Part shown: positions 38,278-50,837 of the stretch, piece by piece
How the letters are laid out: each line of letters begins with the position of its first letter
Position numbering within the stretch: position 1 is the stretch's first letter
Notes under the pieces: model-generated
What the model was told of the DNA's origin: nothing
Seen by the model: only the letters and a program-made list of their open reading frames with translations
Database searches by the model: none
Origin: Streptococcus sp. WB01_FAA12
GTDB taxonomy: Bacteria; Bacillota; Bacilli; Lactobacillales; Streptococcaceae
Assembly (NCBI RefSeq): GCF_012843315.1
Contig: NZ_JABAEX010000001.1
Coordinates: 62,001 to 126,000, forward strand
DNA length: 64,000 nt
Reading direction: 5' to 3'
Translations under genes and position numbers: made by a program

Positions 38278-39564
38278 ATGACAAAAACATTAAAACGTCC
38301 TGAGGTTTTATCACCTGCAGGGACTTTAGAGAAGCTAAAAGTAGCTGTTCAATATGGTGCGGACGCAGTCTTCATCGGTGGACAGGCCTATGGTCTTCGT
38401 AGCCGTGCTGGAAACTTTACCTTTGAACAGATGGAAGAAGGTGTCCAGTTTGCTGCCAAGTACGGTGCCAAGGTCTATGTGGCTGCTAACATGGTTATGC
38501 ACGAAGGAAACGAAGCTGGTGCTGGAGAATGGTTCCGTAAGTTGCGTGACATCGGGATTGCGGCAGTAATCGTGTCAGATCCGGCCTTGATCATGATTGC
38601 GGCAACAGAAGCACCAGGTCTTGAAATCCACCTCTCTACCCAAGCCAGTGCCACTAACTATGAAACTCTTGAGTTCTGGAAAGAACTTGGTCTAACTCGC
38701 GTGGTTCTGGCTCGTGAAGTTTCAATGGAAGAATTGGCAGAGATTCGTAAACGTACAGACGTTGAGATTGAGGCCTTTGTCCATGGAGCCATGTGTATTT
38801 CCTATTCAGGACGCTGTACGCTCTCAAACCACATGAGTATGCGTGATGCTAATCGTGGTGGTTGTTCTCAGTCTTGCCGTTGGAAATATGACCTCTACGA
38901 TATGCCCTTTGGTCAAGAACGTAAGAGTCTTAAGGGTGAGATTCCAGAAGAATTTTCGATGTCTGCCGTTGATATGTCTATGATTGACCATATTCCAGAT
39001 ATGATTGAAAATGGTGTAGACAGTCTGAAGATTGAAGGTCGTATGAAGTCCATTCACTATGTTTCAACAGTAACAAACTGTTACAAGGCAGCTGTGGATG
39101 CTTATCTTGAAAGCCCTGAAAAGTTTGAGGCCATTAAGCAAGACTTGGTGGATGAGATGTGGAAGGTTGCCCAGCGTGAATTGGCAACAGGATTCTACTA
39201 TGGTACGCCGTCTGAGAATGAGCAGTTATTTGGCGCTCGTCGTAAGATTCCTGAGTACAAGTTTGTCGCTGAAGTCGTTTCTTATGATGATGCGACCCAA
39301 ACAGCAACCATTCGTCAACGGAACGTAATCAATGAAGGTGACCAAGTTGAGTTTTACGGACCAGGTTTCCGTCATTTTGAAACCTATATCGAAGATCTTC
39401 ATGATTCTAAAGGCAATAAAATCGACCGCGCTCCAAATCCAATGGAACTCTTGACAATCAAGGTTCCACAACCTGTTCAGGCAGGCGACATGGTCCGTGC
39501 TCTCAAGGAAGGTCTTATCAATCTCTATAAGGAAGACGGGACAAGCGTTACAGTTCGTGCTTAG
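38278..39564 (+). CDS. Peptidase U32-family protein, tRNA uridine hydroxylation (TrhP-like)
   Basis: The protein has 428 residues. The family, once called collagenase-like peptidases, is now known to include TrhP/YrrO, which uses prephenate to make 5-hydroxyuridine in tRNA wobble positions, and RlhA, which acts on 23S rRNA. The TIM-barrel core starts VLSPAGTLEKLKVAVQYGAD, and the U32 signature with cysteines is in EAFVHGAMCISYSGRC and RGGCSQSCRWKYDL. The start is ATG 38278 with AGGAG upstream. Length and features fit TrhP best. The CHY zinc-finger gene follows after 14 bp. Confidence 0.85.
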   Translation: MTKTLKRPEVLSPAGTLEKLKVAVQYGADAVFIGGQAYGLRSRAGNFTFEQMEEGVQFAAKYGAKVYVAANMVMHEGNEAGAGEWFRKLRDIGIAAVIVSDPALIMIAATEAPGLEIHLSTQASATNYETLEFWKELGLTRVVLAREVSMEELAEIRKRTDVEIEAFVHGAMCISYSGRCTLSNHMSMRDANRGGCSQSCRWKYDLYDMPFGQERKSLKGEIPEEFSMSAVDMSMIDHIPDMIENGVDSLKIEGRMKSIHYVSTVTNCYKAAVDAYLESPEKFEAIKQDLVDEMWKVAQRELATGFYYGTPSENEQLFGARRKIPEYKFVAEVVSYDDATQTATIRQRNVINEGDQVEFYGPGFRHFETYIEDLHDSKGNKIDRAPNPMELLTIKVPQPVQAGDMVRALKEGLINLYKEDGTSVTVRA

Positions 39565-39578
39565 ATAAGGAAAAGTGA

Positions 39579-39890
39579 ATGATTCAAGCTCATGGTTTAT
39601 TGGTAGATGACGAAAGCAGGTGTGTTCACTACCATAGTGTAAAGGATATCGTTTCCCTCCAGTGTTATGAATGCAGGAAATACTACGCTTGCTATCAGTG
39701 TCACAATGCTATGGAAACGCATTTGTTTTCTCCTTATCCCTTGAGGCTTTCCAAAGATCAACCGATTTTGTGTGGAGCTTGTAAGAGGACAATGACTTTT
39801 CAAGAATACCAAAAACAGGTAGCTTGTCCTTATTGCAGCGCTCCATTTAATCCAGGTTGTAAACAACATCATTCATTTTATTTTAAATAG
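39579..39890 (+). CDS. CHY zinc-finger protein
   Basis: The protein has 103 residues with nine or more cysteines and several histidines in the CHY zinc-finger pattern: CVHYHSVKDIV, LQCYECRKYYACYQCHNAM, LCGACKRTM and ACPYCSAPFNPGCKQHH. In eukaryotes this domain is in ubiquitin ligases; the bacterial role is unknown. It follows the U32 gene by 14 bp in an operon, a pairing that might point to tRNA modification, but I have no independent support. Confidence 0.85.
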   Translation: MIQAHGLLVDDESRCVHYHSVKDIVSLQCYECRKYYACYQCHNAMETHLFSPYPLRLSKDQPILCGACKRTMTFQEYQKQVACPYCSAPFNPGCKQHHSFYFK

Positions 39891-39899
39891 ACAAAAATA

Positions 39900-39930
39900 G
39901 ATCCAAGTTTTTAAGCTTGGGTCTTTTATT
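39900..39930 (+). terminator. Terminator after CHY zinc-finger gene
   Basis: GATCCAAG (39900-39907) pairs with CTTGGGTC (39916-39923), with one G-T pair, then TTTTATTTT. Confidence 0.75.
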
Positions 39931-40032
39931 TTGCTTCAGAAACCTTAGTAAAAATACGGAGTTTCTTATGGAAACCGGTTAAAAATTTCTATACAATCGT
40001 ACTAAAAATAGTAAAATTAGAAATAAATTATC

Positions 40033-40045
40033 TGAAACGCTTTCA
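40033..40045. promoter_or_regulatory. cre-like palindrome upstream of atp promoter
   Basis: TGAAA-CGC-TTTCA is a perfect 5-3-5 palindrome 14 bp upstream of the atp -35. It resembles the CcpA operator (TGAAANCGNTTTCA) but is one base shorter, so CcpA binding is uncertain. Confidence 0.35.
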
Positions 40046-40059
40046 ATGTTAGTAAAAAG

Positions 40060-40088
40060 TTGACAAAAACAAATTTTAGGACTAAACT
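40060..40088 (+). promoter_or_regulatory. atp operon promoter
   Basis: TTGACA (40060-40065), a 17-bp spacer and TAAACT (40083-40088). The leader is about 30 nt and contains AAAAAGGAG before atpE. No other strong promoter is seen in the 6-kb operon. Confidence 0.75.
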
Positions 40089-40124
40089 AAGTAAGTAAAT
40101 TTAAATAAAAAAGGAGAATTTATA

Positions 40125-40325
40125 ATGAATTTAACATTTTTTGGTCTTTGTCTTGCCTGTATGGGTGTATCCCTTGCAGAAGGATTTTTGATGAACGGTT
40201 TGTTCAAATCAGCAGCTCGCCAACCAGACATCATTCCACAATTGCGTAGCTTGATGATCATGGGGATTGCCTTTATTGAAGGAACTTTCTTTGTAACTCT
40301 TGTCTTTTCATTTATCATCAAATAA
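40125..40325 (+). CDS. atpE: F1Fo ATP synthase subunit c
   Basis: Subunit c forms the proton-driven rotor ring in the membrane. It has 66 residues and is a two-helix hairpin. The proton-binding carboxylate is E52 in [10 protein letters not shown], and the polar loop is SAARQPDI. It is the optochin target in pneumococcus; position 18 is Ala and position 48 Ile here, where I recall Gly and Val in S. pneumoniae, which fits a related species. It is first in the operon, as is normal in streptococci, where c precedes a. Confidence 0.97.
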   Translation: MNLTFFGLCLACMGVSLAEGFLMNGLFKSAARQPDIIPQLRSLMIMGIAFIEGTFFVTLVFSFIIK

Positions 40326-40359
40326 AGAGAAGTATAAATTGGAAAAGGGAGGATTCTAG

Positions 40360-41073
40360 ATGGAAGAAAGTATCAATCCAACCATCAATATTGGTCCTGT
40401 TACCTTTGATTTAACCTTGACAACCTTGACCTTGCTGTCAGTGGTCGTTATTTTTGGCTTTATCTATTGGGCAAGTCGTAATATGACTGTGAAACCCAAA
40501 GGAAAGCAAAATGTACTAGAGTATCTCTATGACTTCGTAGTCGGATTTACAGAACCTAATGTAGGCTCACGGTACATGAAAGATTACTCACTCTTTTACT
40601 TGTGTTTATTTCTTTTTATGGTAATCGCAAACAATCTTGGTTTGATGGCAAAACTTCAAACTACAGATGGGACAAACCTTTGGACATCGCCAACAGCCAA
40701 TCTTCAATTTGACTTGGCCATGTCATTTGGAATTATCCTGATGACCCATATAGAAGGAATTCGTCGCCGAGGTGTTAAAAAGTATCTGAAAGGTTTTGTT
40801 ACCCCAGGTTTTATGACACCGATGAATCTCCTTGAAGAAGTCACGAATTTCCTATCACTTGCTTTGCGGGTATTCGGAAATATCTTTGCCGGAGAAGTGA
40901 TGGCTAGTTTGCTGATCACACTTTCTCATCAGGCTCTTTATTGGTATCCAGTCGCATTTGTTACCAATCTAGTCTGGACGGCGTTTTCTGTGTTTATTTC
41001 CTGTGTTCAGGCTTATGTATTCACAGTCTTGTCTTCTATGTATCTAGGAAATAAAATTAATGATGAAGAGTAG
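40360..41073 (+). CDS. atpB: F1Fo ATP synthase subunit a
   Basis: Subunit a is the membrane stator that carries the proton half-channels. It has 237 residues and about five to six helices. The essential arginine is in [14 protein letters not shown], and a conserved Gln-containing last helix is [21 protein letters not shown] is before the ATG. It lies 34 bp after atpE. Confidence 0.97.
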   Translation: MEESINPTINIGPVTFDLTLTTLTLLSVVVIFGFIYWASRNMTVKPKGKQNVLEYLYDFVVGFTEPNVGSRYMKDYSLFYLCLFLFMVIANNLGLMAKLQTTDGTNLWTSPTANLQFDLAMSFGIILMTHIEGIRRRGVKKYLKGFVTPGFMTPMNLLEEVTNFLSLALRVFGNIFAGEVMASLLITLSHQALYWYPVAFVTNLVWTAFSVFISCVQAYVFTVLSSMYLGNKINDEE

Positions 41074-41086
41074 AAAGGAGTAACAG

Positions 41087-41580
41087 ATGCACGTAACAGT
41101 AGGTGAATTAATTGGTAACTTTATTTTAATCGCTGGCTCTTTTATCCTTTTGATTGTCTTAGTTAAGAAATATGCGTGGTCAAACTTGACAAGTGTCTTC
41201 GAAGAAAGGGCAAATAAAATTGCTGCTGATATTGATGGAGCTGAACAAGCTCGTCAAAAAGCAGAAACTCTTGCCCAAAAACGTGAAGATGAATTGGCTG
41301 GTAGTCGCAACGAAGCCAAAACAATCATTGAAAATGCTAAAGAGACTGCCGAGAAGAGTAAAGCAGGTATTCTGGCAGATGCTAAAGTAGAAGCAGGTCG
41401 CTTAAAAGAGAAGGCGAATCAAGAAATCGCTCAGAATAAAGCTGAAGCTTTGCAAAGTGTTAAGGGAGAGGTGGCAGATTTGACAATTAGTCTAGCTGGT
41501 AAAATCATCTCAAAAAACCTTGACAGTCATGCTCATAAGGAACTCATTGATCAGTATATCGATCAGCTAGGAGAAGCCTA

Positions 41581-41581
<1 letters not shown>
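41087..41581 (+). CDS. atpF: F1Fo ATP synthase subunit b
   Basis: Subunit b is the peripheral stalk that links the membrane stator to F1. It has 164 residues: one N-terminal membrane helix (about 8-28) and then a long charged coiled coil (about 40-145) rich in Ala, Glu and Lys. AAAGGAG precedes the ATG. Its stop overlaps the start of atpH by 1 bp, so the two are translationally coupled. Confidence 0.97.
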
Positions 41582-43637
<2,056 letters not shown>

Positions 43638-43652
43638 GAATAGAGGTGTCAA

Positions 43653-44531
43653 ATGGCAGTATCTCTAAATGATATTAAAACAAAAATCGCCTCAACAAAA
43701 AATACTAGTCAAATCACCAATGCCATGCAAATGGTATCGGCTGCCAAGTTAGGTCGCTCTGAAGAAGCAGCACGCAACTTTCAAGTTTATGCTCAGAAGG
43801 TTCGTAAGCTTTTGACGGATATTCTGCATGGTAACGGATCTGGTGGTTCTACCAATCCGATGCTCATTAGTCGCCCAGTTAAGAAAACAGGCTATATCGT
43901 TATTACTTCAGACCGTGGCTTGGTTGGAGGTTATAATGCTTCCATCCTTAAAGCTGTGATGGAGTTGAAAGAAGAATACCATCCAGATGGTACAGGTTTT
44001 GAGATAATCTGTATTGGTGGTATGGGAGCTGACTTTTTCAAGGCTCGTGGCATTCAGCCAATCTATGAATTGCGTGGCTTGGCCGACCAACCAAGTTTTG
44101 ATGAAGTTCGTAAAATTATTTCAAAAACGATTGAAATGTACCAAAATGAACTTTTTGATGAATTATACGTCTGCTACAACCATCATGTCAATACTCTCAC
44201 AAGTCAAATGCGTGTGGAACAAATGCTTCCGATTGTTGACTTGGATCCAAATGAAGCGGATGAAGAGTATAGCTTGACCTTTGAGTTGGAAACAAGCCGA
44301 GAAGAAATTTTGGAGCAATTGTTGCCACAGTATGCTGAAAGTATGATTTACGGGGCTATTATCGATGCCAAGACAGCTGAAAATGCTGCAGGTATGACAG
44401 CTATGCAAACAGCGACTGATAATGCTAAGAAGGTCATCAATGATTTGACAATCCAGTATAACCGTGCCAGACAGGCGGCGATTACACAAGAAATTACAGA
44501 AATCGTAGCGGGGGCTAGTGCCTTAGAATAA
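43653..44531 (+). CDS. atpG: F1Fo ATP synthase subunit gamma
   Basis: Gamma is the rotor shaft that couples the c ring to the catalytic beta subunits. It has 292 residues. The N- and C-terminal helices form the coiled coil: [26 protein letters not shown] at the start and [22 protein letters not shown] at the end. The middle Rossmann-like domain has [17 protein letters not shown] precedes the ATG. An 85-bp gap with a small hairpin separates it from atpD. Confidence 0.97.
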   Translation: MAVSLNDIKTKIASTKNTSQITNAMQMVSAAKLGRSEEAARNFQVYAQKVRKLLTDILHGNGSGGSTNPMLISRPVKKTGYIVITSDRGLVGGYNASILKAVMELKEEYHPDGTGFEIICIGGMGADFFKARGIQPIYELRGLADQPSFDEVRKIISKTIEMYQNELFDELYVCYNHHVNTLTSQMRVEQMLPIVDLDPNEADEEYSLTFELETSREEILEQLLPQYAESMIYGAIIDAKTAENAAGMTAMQTATDNAKKVINDLTIQYNRARQAAITQEITEIVAGASALE

Positions 44532-44566
44532 GGCTTTGCCTCCCTCGTATCAAAATGAACTTAGGC

Positions 44567-44581
44567 CCTAGATGAACTAGG
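44567..44581 (+). other. Small hairpin in the atpG-atpD gap
   Basis: CCTAG-ATGAA-CTAGG lies inside the 85-bp gap, the only long gap in the operon. There is no T-run, so it is not a terminator. It could be an RNA processing or stability element that raises beta-subunit expression. No promoter is obvious. Confidence 0.35.
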
Positions 44582-44607
44582 AACCGACAGTATCTTATAT
44601 AGAATAG

Positions 44608-46023
<1,416 letters not shown>

Positions 46024-46033
46024 GAGGTGATCT

Positions 46034-46453
46034 ATGGCTCAGTTAACTGTCCAGATCGTGACACCAGATGGCCTCGTCTATGATCACCATGCCAGCTTTG
46101 TATCGGTACGAACTCTGGATGGTGAGATGGGGATCTTGCCACGACATGAAAATATGATTGCGGTTTTAGCGGTTGATGAAGTAAAGGTAAAACGAATCGA
46201 TGATGATACACATGTGAACTGGATTGCAGTGAACGGAGGGATTATCGAGATTGCCAATGACATCATTACCATTGTAGCCGACTCAGCAGAGCGTGCTCGT
46301 GATATCGATATCAGCCGTGCTGAACGTGCTAAACTTCGCGCCGAACGTGAAATTGAAGAAGCTCAAGACAAGCACTTAATTGACCAAGAACGACGCGCTA
46401 AGATTGCTCTTCAACGTGCCATTAACCGTATTAATGTCGGAAATAAACTATAA
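46034..46453 (+). CDS. atpC: F1Fo ATP synthase subunit epsilon
   Basis: Epsilon is part of the central stalk and regulates ATP hydrolysis. It has 139 residues: an N-terminal beta-sandwich (about 1-85, with [25 protein letters not shown] shortened here to its recognisable core [13 protein letters not shown]) and two C-terminal helices. AAGAGGTG precedes the ATG 10 bp after atpD. The stop codon lies inside the left arm of the terminator. Confidence 0.96.
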   Translation: MAQLTVQIVTPDGLVYDHHASFVSVRTLDGEMGILPRHENMIAVLAVDEVKVKRIDDDTHVNWIAVNGGIIEIANDIITIVADSAERARDIDISRAERAKLRAEREIEEAQDKHLIDQERRAKIALQRAINRINVGNKL

Positions 46454-46493
46454 TCAAAAAATGAACTTGAATCTCAAGTTCATTTTTTGATTA
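46451..46493. terminator. Long perfect bidirectional terminator after atpC
   Basis: Two 20-bp arms, 46451-46470 and 46474-46493, are perfect inverted repeats with a 3-nt loop (ATC). The core is ATGAACTTGA/TCAAGTTCAT with A6 and T6 flanks, so it can end both atpC and the converging lactonase-family gene, which stops 2 bp beyond it. Confidence 0.92.
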
Positions 46494-46495
46494 TC

Positions 46496-47509
46496 TTAGT
46501 TCGCAAAGTGGATGCAGACTGCTTCTGGGACATGGAAATCGTTAGAAAGTTCTGCAAGACGACCACTTTCAGGATTACGCTTAAAGACGGTTGCGTTATC
46601 AGAATCTTGGTGAACAGCAATGAGAAACTCTTGATCAGGAGTTAGGTCGAAATCACGTGGATTTTGTCCATGTGTTGGTACTATCTCTAATAATTCCAGA
46701 CTGCCATCAGCGAGAATTGTATAGACGGCAATGGAATCATGGCCTCGATTGGATGCATAAAGGTATTTCCCATCTTTTGAAAGACGAATGGCTGCAGTAG
46801 CATTGAATCCCCCATAGCCGTCTGGTAAGGTTGAAATGACTTGCATGCGTTCAAATTCACCAACCCCATCGTAAATCAAGACTTCAATGGTACTATTTAG
46901 TTCGCAGATGAGATAGGCAATCTTATAGTGGTGGTGGAAAACGATGTGGCGAGCACCTGCTCCAGGCTGGCTGTGATAAGTGTGGAGCTTACTTATTTTT
47001 CCTTCTGGGCTAACATCATAGGTCGTCACCTCGTCAGTACCTAGGTCACATGTGATGAGATACTGGTCAGGTGTTAGATTCGTAAAGTGAACATGTGGGG
47101 AAGTTTGGTTTTCATGAGGACCATGTCCACTATGTTGATCCAGATCCGTTTGGATGAGACTACCATCTGCTTGGCGCTGATAAACCAGAACTTGGCCTTT
47201 GTGGTAGTTGGCTCCGTAAACGAGACTGCGCTTTTCATCCACTGCCACATAACAATGGGGAGCGCCTTCTTCAACTACATGATTTAGCAAAGTGCCATCT
47301 GTCTTGTATGCAGCGATTCCACCCAGGTCATCCTGACTCCCTACGGTGTATATGTGTTGCTGTTGGTCAAAGGCAAGGTAGGTCGGACTTGGTTCAGCAG
47401 CAAAGAGTTCAAGATTTGCAAGCTGGCCTGTTTCTGTATCAAAATCTGCCTTGTAAATCCCTTTAGATGAGCGACGAGTATAAGTTCCAAAATAAACAGT
47501 TTCTTTCAT
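46496..47509 (-). CDS. Lactonase-family beta-propeller protein (6-phosphogluconolactonase-like)
   Basis: The protein has 337 residues and is a seven-bladed beta-propeller of the YbhE/Pgl family. It begins MKETVYFGTYTRRSSKGIY, and the family blades are clear in GPHENQTSPHVHF, GAGARHIVFHH and RLSKDGKYLYASNRGHDSIAVY. E. coli YbhE hydrolyses 6-phosphogluconolactone in the pentose phosphate pathway, but many homologues are unproven. The start at 47509 has AGAGG 7 nt upstream; in-frame ATGs at 47515 and 47539 are less suitable. It is convergent with the atp operon. Confidence 0.85.
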   Translation of the reverse strand: MKETVYFGTYTRRSSKGIYKADFDTETGQLANLELFAAEPSPTYLAFDQQQHIYTVGSQDDLGGIAAYKTDGTLLNHVVEEGAPHCYVAVDEKRSLVYGANYHKGQVLVYQRQADGSLIQTDLDQHSGHGPHENQTSPHVHFTNLTPDQYLITCDLGTDEVTTYDVSPEGKISKLHTYHSQPGAGARHIVFHHHYKIAYLICELNSTIEVLIYDGVGEFERMQVISTLPDGYGGFNATAAIRLSKDGKYLYASNRGHDSIAVYTILADGSLELLEIVPTHGQNPRDFDLTPDQEFLIAVHQDSDNATVFKRNPESGRLAELSNDFHVPEAVCIHFAN

Positions 47510-47617
47510 GTCCATACCTCTTAATAATGATAAGTTCATTATACCACAAAATGACAGTCAGGAAGTGTTCGTTTAATCTATGTAAGCACTTTAATAAGAG
47601 TTATTTTAGATTAAAAA

Positions 47618-47626
47618 TGGTATAAT
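47618..47626 (+). promoter_or_regulatory. Extended -10 promoter of second AI-2E-family gene
   Basis: TGG-TATAAT with the hexamer at 47621-47626. The leader is about 20 nt and contains AAAGGATG. Confidence 0.65.
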
Positions 47627-47652
47627 GAGAGAATGACAGAAAGGATGTATTT

Positions 47653-48819
47653 ATGGAACATAAAGAGAAACATTTTAGCCTATCTTGGTTTTTTAAGTGG
47701 TTTTTAGATAATAAAGCCATCACTGTATTTTTAGTAACCTTGTTACTGGGGCTAAACATTTTCATTCTAAGTAAGATTAGTTTTATATTTTTACCCGTTT
47801 TAGACTTTCTTGGGGTTGTGATGTTGCCAGTTATTTTATCTGGTTTACTCTATTACCTCCTCAGTCCGATTGTGGACTGGATGGAGAAACACAAGATCAA
47901 TCGTGTCCTTGCCATTAGTATTGTTTTTGTCATTATTGGACTCTTTATCATTTGGGGTCTGGCAGTCGCAATTCCTAATCTGCAACGCCAAGTCTTAAAT
48001 TTTGCGAAGAATGTGCCGACTTATCTTAAGGATGCTGATATGGTTATCAATGACCTTGTAACCAAACGCTTGCCAGATGATTTTAGACCGCAGTTGGAGC
48101 AGGTTCTTGCAAATGTTTCTACAGAAGCAACGATATGGGCCAGCAAAATTTCTTCTCAAGCCGTTAACTGGGTCAGCGCCTTTATCAGTAGCGTTTCTCA
48201 GGTGATTGTAGCGGTCATTATCGTACCCTTTATGCTCTTTTATCTTTTGAGAGATGGGAAAGGCTTGCGTGATTACCTGACTAAATTTATCCCAAACAAG
48301 TTAAAAGAACCTGTCGGACAAGTTTTGTCAGATGTTAATAAACAGTTGTCAAACTACGTTAGAGGGCAGGTTACAGTTGCTATTATCGTGGCGATTATGT
48401 TTATTATCTTCTTTAAGATTATTGGTCTCAGGTATGCTGTAACACTTGGTATCACGGCTGGTATTCTCAATCTAGTACCTTACCTGGGTAGTTTTCTAGC
48501 GATGTTGCCTGCTCTTGTTTTAGGTTTAATAGCAGGACCTGTCATGCTATTGAAAGTTGTGATAGTCTTTATCGTAGAACAAACGATTGAAGGGCGTTTT
48601 GTTTCACCGCTTATTTTAGGTAGTCAACTCAATATTCATCCGATCAATGTCCTCTTTGTTCTCCTAACTTCAGGTTCTATGTTTGGTATTTGGGGAGTCT
48701 TGCTGGGAATCCCTGTCTATGCGTCAGCTAAGGTGGTTATTTCTGCTATCTTTAACTGGTACAAAAAAGTCAGCGGTTTGTATGAAGGAGAAGGGGAGGA
48801 AATCAAGAGTGAACAATAG
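47653..48819 (+). CDS. AI-2E transporter (PerM/TqsA) family membrane protein, second copy
   Basis: The protein has 388 residues with the same eight-helix plan as the protein at 23758-24873: VLDFLGVVMLPVILSGLLYYLLSP shortened here to VVMLPVILSGLLYYL, a soluble amphipathic region, then LNLVPYLGSFLAMLP and EQTIEGRFVSPLILG. The substrate is not known; the family name does not prove AI-2 transport. The C-terminal tail overlaps the next gene by 11 bp, so it is coupled to a TPR protein. Confidence 0.85.
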   Translation: MEHKEKHFSLSWFFKWFLDNKAITVFLVTLLLGLNIFILSKISFIFLPVLDFLGVVMLPVILSGLLYYLLSPIVDWMEKHKINRVLAISIVFVIIGLFIIWGLAVAIPNLQRQVLNFAKNVPTYLKDADMVINDLVTKRLPDDFRPQLEQVLANVSTEATIWASKISSQAVNWVSAFISSVSQVIVAVIIVPFMLFYLLRDGKGLRDYLTKFIPNKLKEPVGQVLSDVNKQLSNYVRGQVTVAIIVAIMFIIFFKIIGLRYAVTLGITAGILNLVPYLGSFLAMLPALVLGLIAGPVMLLKVVIVFIVEQTIEGRFVSPLILGSQLNIHPINVLFVLLTSGSMFGIWGVLLGIPVYASAKVVISAIFNWYKKVSGLYEGEGEEIKSEQ

Positions 48820-50038
48820 TCAACGCATGCTCCAGGCTTTGGATGAACAGGATTTAAGCAAAGCGGATCAGTATTTTCACAAAGCCCTCGAAACAGATTC
48901 AAGTGAGATTCTCTATGCACTAGCAAGCTATCTTGAGGGAATTGGCTTTTATCCTCAAGCAAAAGAAATTTACCAACATATCGTTACAGAATTTCCAGAA
49001 GTGAATCTGAACTTAGCAAGCATTGCTAGCGAGGATGGCAATGTTGAGGAAGCCTTTGCTTACCTTGAGGAAATCACACCTGAAAGTGACTGGTATGTAT
49101 CGGCTTTGGCCTTGAAGGCAGACCTCTATCAGTTGGAGGGATTGACAGATGTAGCGCGTGAAAAGTTACTGGAAGCCTTAAGTTACTCAGATGATCCCTT
49201 ATTAGTTTTTGGTTTGGCTGAGTTGGATAGCGAGTTAGGGAATTATCAGGAAGCCATTCAGGGCTATGCTCAATTAGACAATCGCTCCATCTATGAACAA
49301 ACGGGTGTCTCAACCTATCAGCGAATCGGCTATGCTTATGCTCAGTTAGGCAAGTTTGAAGCAGCAACTGAATTCTTAGAAAAAGCCTTAGAATTAGAAT
49401 ACGATGACCAAACTGCTTTTGAACTGGCTAGTCTTTACTTTGACCAAGAAGAGTATCAAAAATCAGCTCTCTACTTTAAGCAGATTGATACCATTTCACC
49501 AGATTTTGAAGGATATGAGTATGGTTATAGTCAAGCTTTGCACAAGGAACATCAGATAGAAGAAGCTCTCCGTATCGCTAAACAAGGTTTGGAGAAAAAT
49601 CCATTTGAGACTCGTCTCTTGCTAGCAGCCTCACAGTTTTCGTATGAATTGCATGATGCTAAGGCAGCGGAGGACTTTCTCCTTACTGCCAAAGAAGATG
49701 CAGAGGATACAGAAGAAATTTTCCTTCGCCTTGCGACCATTTATATGGAACAAGATCGGTTTGAGGACATTATCGCTCTCCAAAGTCAAGAACCTGAAAA
49801 CCTTCTGACCAAGTGGATGATTGCACGCTCTTACCAGAAAATCGAGAATTTAGATAAGGCCTATGAGCTCTATCAACAACTATCATCTGACCTCAAGGAC
49901 AATCCAGAGTTTCTGGAGCAATATAGCTATCTCTTACGTGAATTGGGATATTTTGAAGAAGCCAAAGTACAAGCCGAAGCTTATTTGAAACTAGTCCCAG
50001 ATGATGTTCAGATGCAAGAACTGCTAGAAATACTTTAA
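48809..50038 (+). CDS. Tetratricopeptide repeat (TPR) protein
   Basis: The protein has 409 residues and is almost wholly made of helical TPR units, about ten in number, for example EILYALASYLEGIGFYPQAK, RIGYAYAQLGKFEAATEFLE and FELASLYFDQEEYQKSALYF. No signal peptide or membrane segment is visible. The likely start is GTG 48809 with GGAGG 9 nt upstream; ATG 48827 is an alternative. It probably acts as a cytoplasmic scaffold. Overlap with the membrane protein gene upstream suggests a shared role, but no partner can be named. Confidence 0.85.
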   Translation: MNNSQRMLQALDEQDLSKADQYFHKALETDSSEILYALASYLEGIGFYPQAKEIYQHIVTEFPEVNLNLASIASEDGNVEEAFAYLEEITPESDWYVSALALKADLYQLEGLTDVAREKLLEALSYSDDPLLVFGLAELDSELGNYQEAIQGYAQLDNRSIYEQTGVSTYQRIGYAYAQLGKFEAATEFLEKALELEYDDQTAFELASLYFDQEEYQKSALYFKQIDTISPDFEGYEYGYSQALHKEHQIEEALRIAKQGLEKNPFETRLLLAASQFSYELHDAKAAEDFLLTAKEDAEDTEEIFLRLATIYMEQDRFEDIIALQSQEPENLLTKWMIARSYQKIENLDKAYELYQQLSSDLKDNPEFLEQYSYLLRELGYFEEAKVQAEAYLKLVPDDVQMQELLEIL

Positions 50039-50054
50039 AAATATCCTATAAAGC

Positions 50055-50094
50055 AAAACTGTATCTAGTCATTTTGATGGATACGGTTTTTTAT
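50055..50094 (+). terminator. Terminator after TPR gene
   Basis: AAAACTGTATC (50055-50065) pairs with GATACGGTTTT (50080-50090), with one G-T pair and a 14-nt loop, followed by T. Confidence 0.75.
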
Positions 50095-50129
50095 TTTCAA
50101 AAAGAAAAAGAATTTTTTTACAATAACCC

Positions 50130-50157
50130 TTGCTAAATTGTTTATTTATGCTATAAT
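50130..50157 (+). promoter_or_regulatory. Promoter of amino-acid ABC transporter operon
   Basis: TTGCTA (50130-50135), a 16-bp spacer and TGC-TATAAT (hexamer 50152-50157) give a -35 and an extended -10. AGGAGGTG follows 5 nt before the ATG at 50186. Confidence 0.7.
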
Positions 50158-50185
50158 AGGAACAATTATTTTTAGGAGGTGCAGT

Positions 50186-50827
50186 ATGTCTTATTCGTTT
50201 GAGATATTACCGAGTTTATTGAGCGGTGCAAGCATGACTTTACAGGTTTTTGTACTGGTCTTGACTTTTTCTATTCCCTTGGGCGTTTTGATTGCCTTTG
50301 CCTTGCAAGTCCATTGGAAACTCCTCCATTATCTGATCAACATTTATATCTGGATCATGCGGGGAACACCCTTGCTCTTGCAATTGATCTTTATCTATTA
50401 TGTGCTCCCAAATATTGGGATTCGTTTGGATCGCCTTCCTGCGGCTATTATTGCCTTTGTTTTGAATTATGCAGCTTACTTTGCTGAAATCTTCCGTGGG
50501 GGGATTGATGCCATTCCTAAGGGTCAATATGAGGCTGCTAAGGTCTTGAAGTTTAGCCCTTTTGCCACAGTACGCTATATTATCTTACCACAGGTGACCA
50601 AAATTGTTCTTCCTAGTGTATTTAATGAAGTCATGAGTTTGGTCAAGGATACTTCTTTGGTCTATGCCTTAGGTATTTCAGATTTGATTTTGGCTAGTCG
50701 TACAGCAGCCAACCGTGATGCTAGTCTGATTCCTATGTTCTTGGCAGGAGCAATTTACTTGATTTTGATTGGTATTGTGACTATCCTTGCCAAAAAAGTT
50801 GAGAAGAAGTACAGTTACTATAGATAG
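50186..50827 (+). CDS. Polar amino-acid ABC transporter permease
   Basis: The protein has 213 residues and about five membrane helices, of the HisM/GlnP-type family. The EAA loop that contacts the ATPase is EAAKVLKFSPFATVRYIILPQ. Other family marks are WIMRGTPLLLQLIFIYYVLP and FRGGIDAIPKGQYEA. The start is ATG 50186, with a strong ribosome binding site. With the ATPase and binding protein that follow it makes a complete importer; the single permease gene implies a homodimer. Confidence 0.93.
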   Translation: MSYSFEILPSLLSGASMTLQVFVLVLTFSIPLGVLIAFALQVHWKLLHYLINIYIWIMRGTPLLLQLIFIYYVLPNIGIRLDRLPAAIIAFVLNYAAYFAEIFRGGIDAIPKGQYEAAKVLKFSPFATVRYIILPQVTKIVLPSVFNEVMSLVKDTSLVYALGISDLILASRTAANRDASLIPMFLAGAIYLILIGIVTILAKKVEKKYSYYR

Positions 50828-50837
50828 GAGGATTGCT

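Noticed and set aside
47576..47590. cre-like TGTAAGCACTTTAA before the second AI-2E gene
   Set aside because: Two key positions, including the central G, do not fit the consensus.
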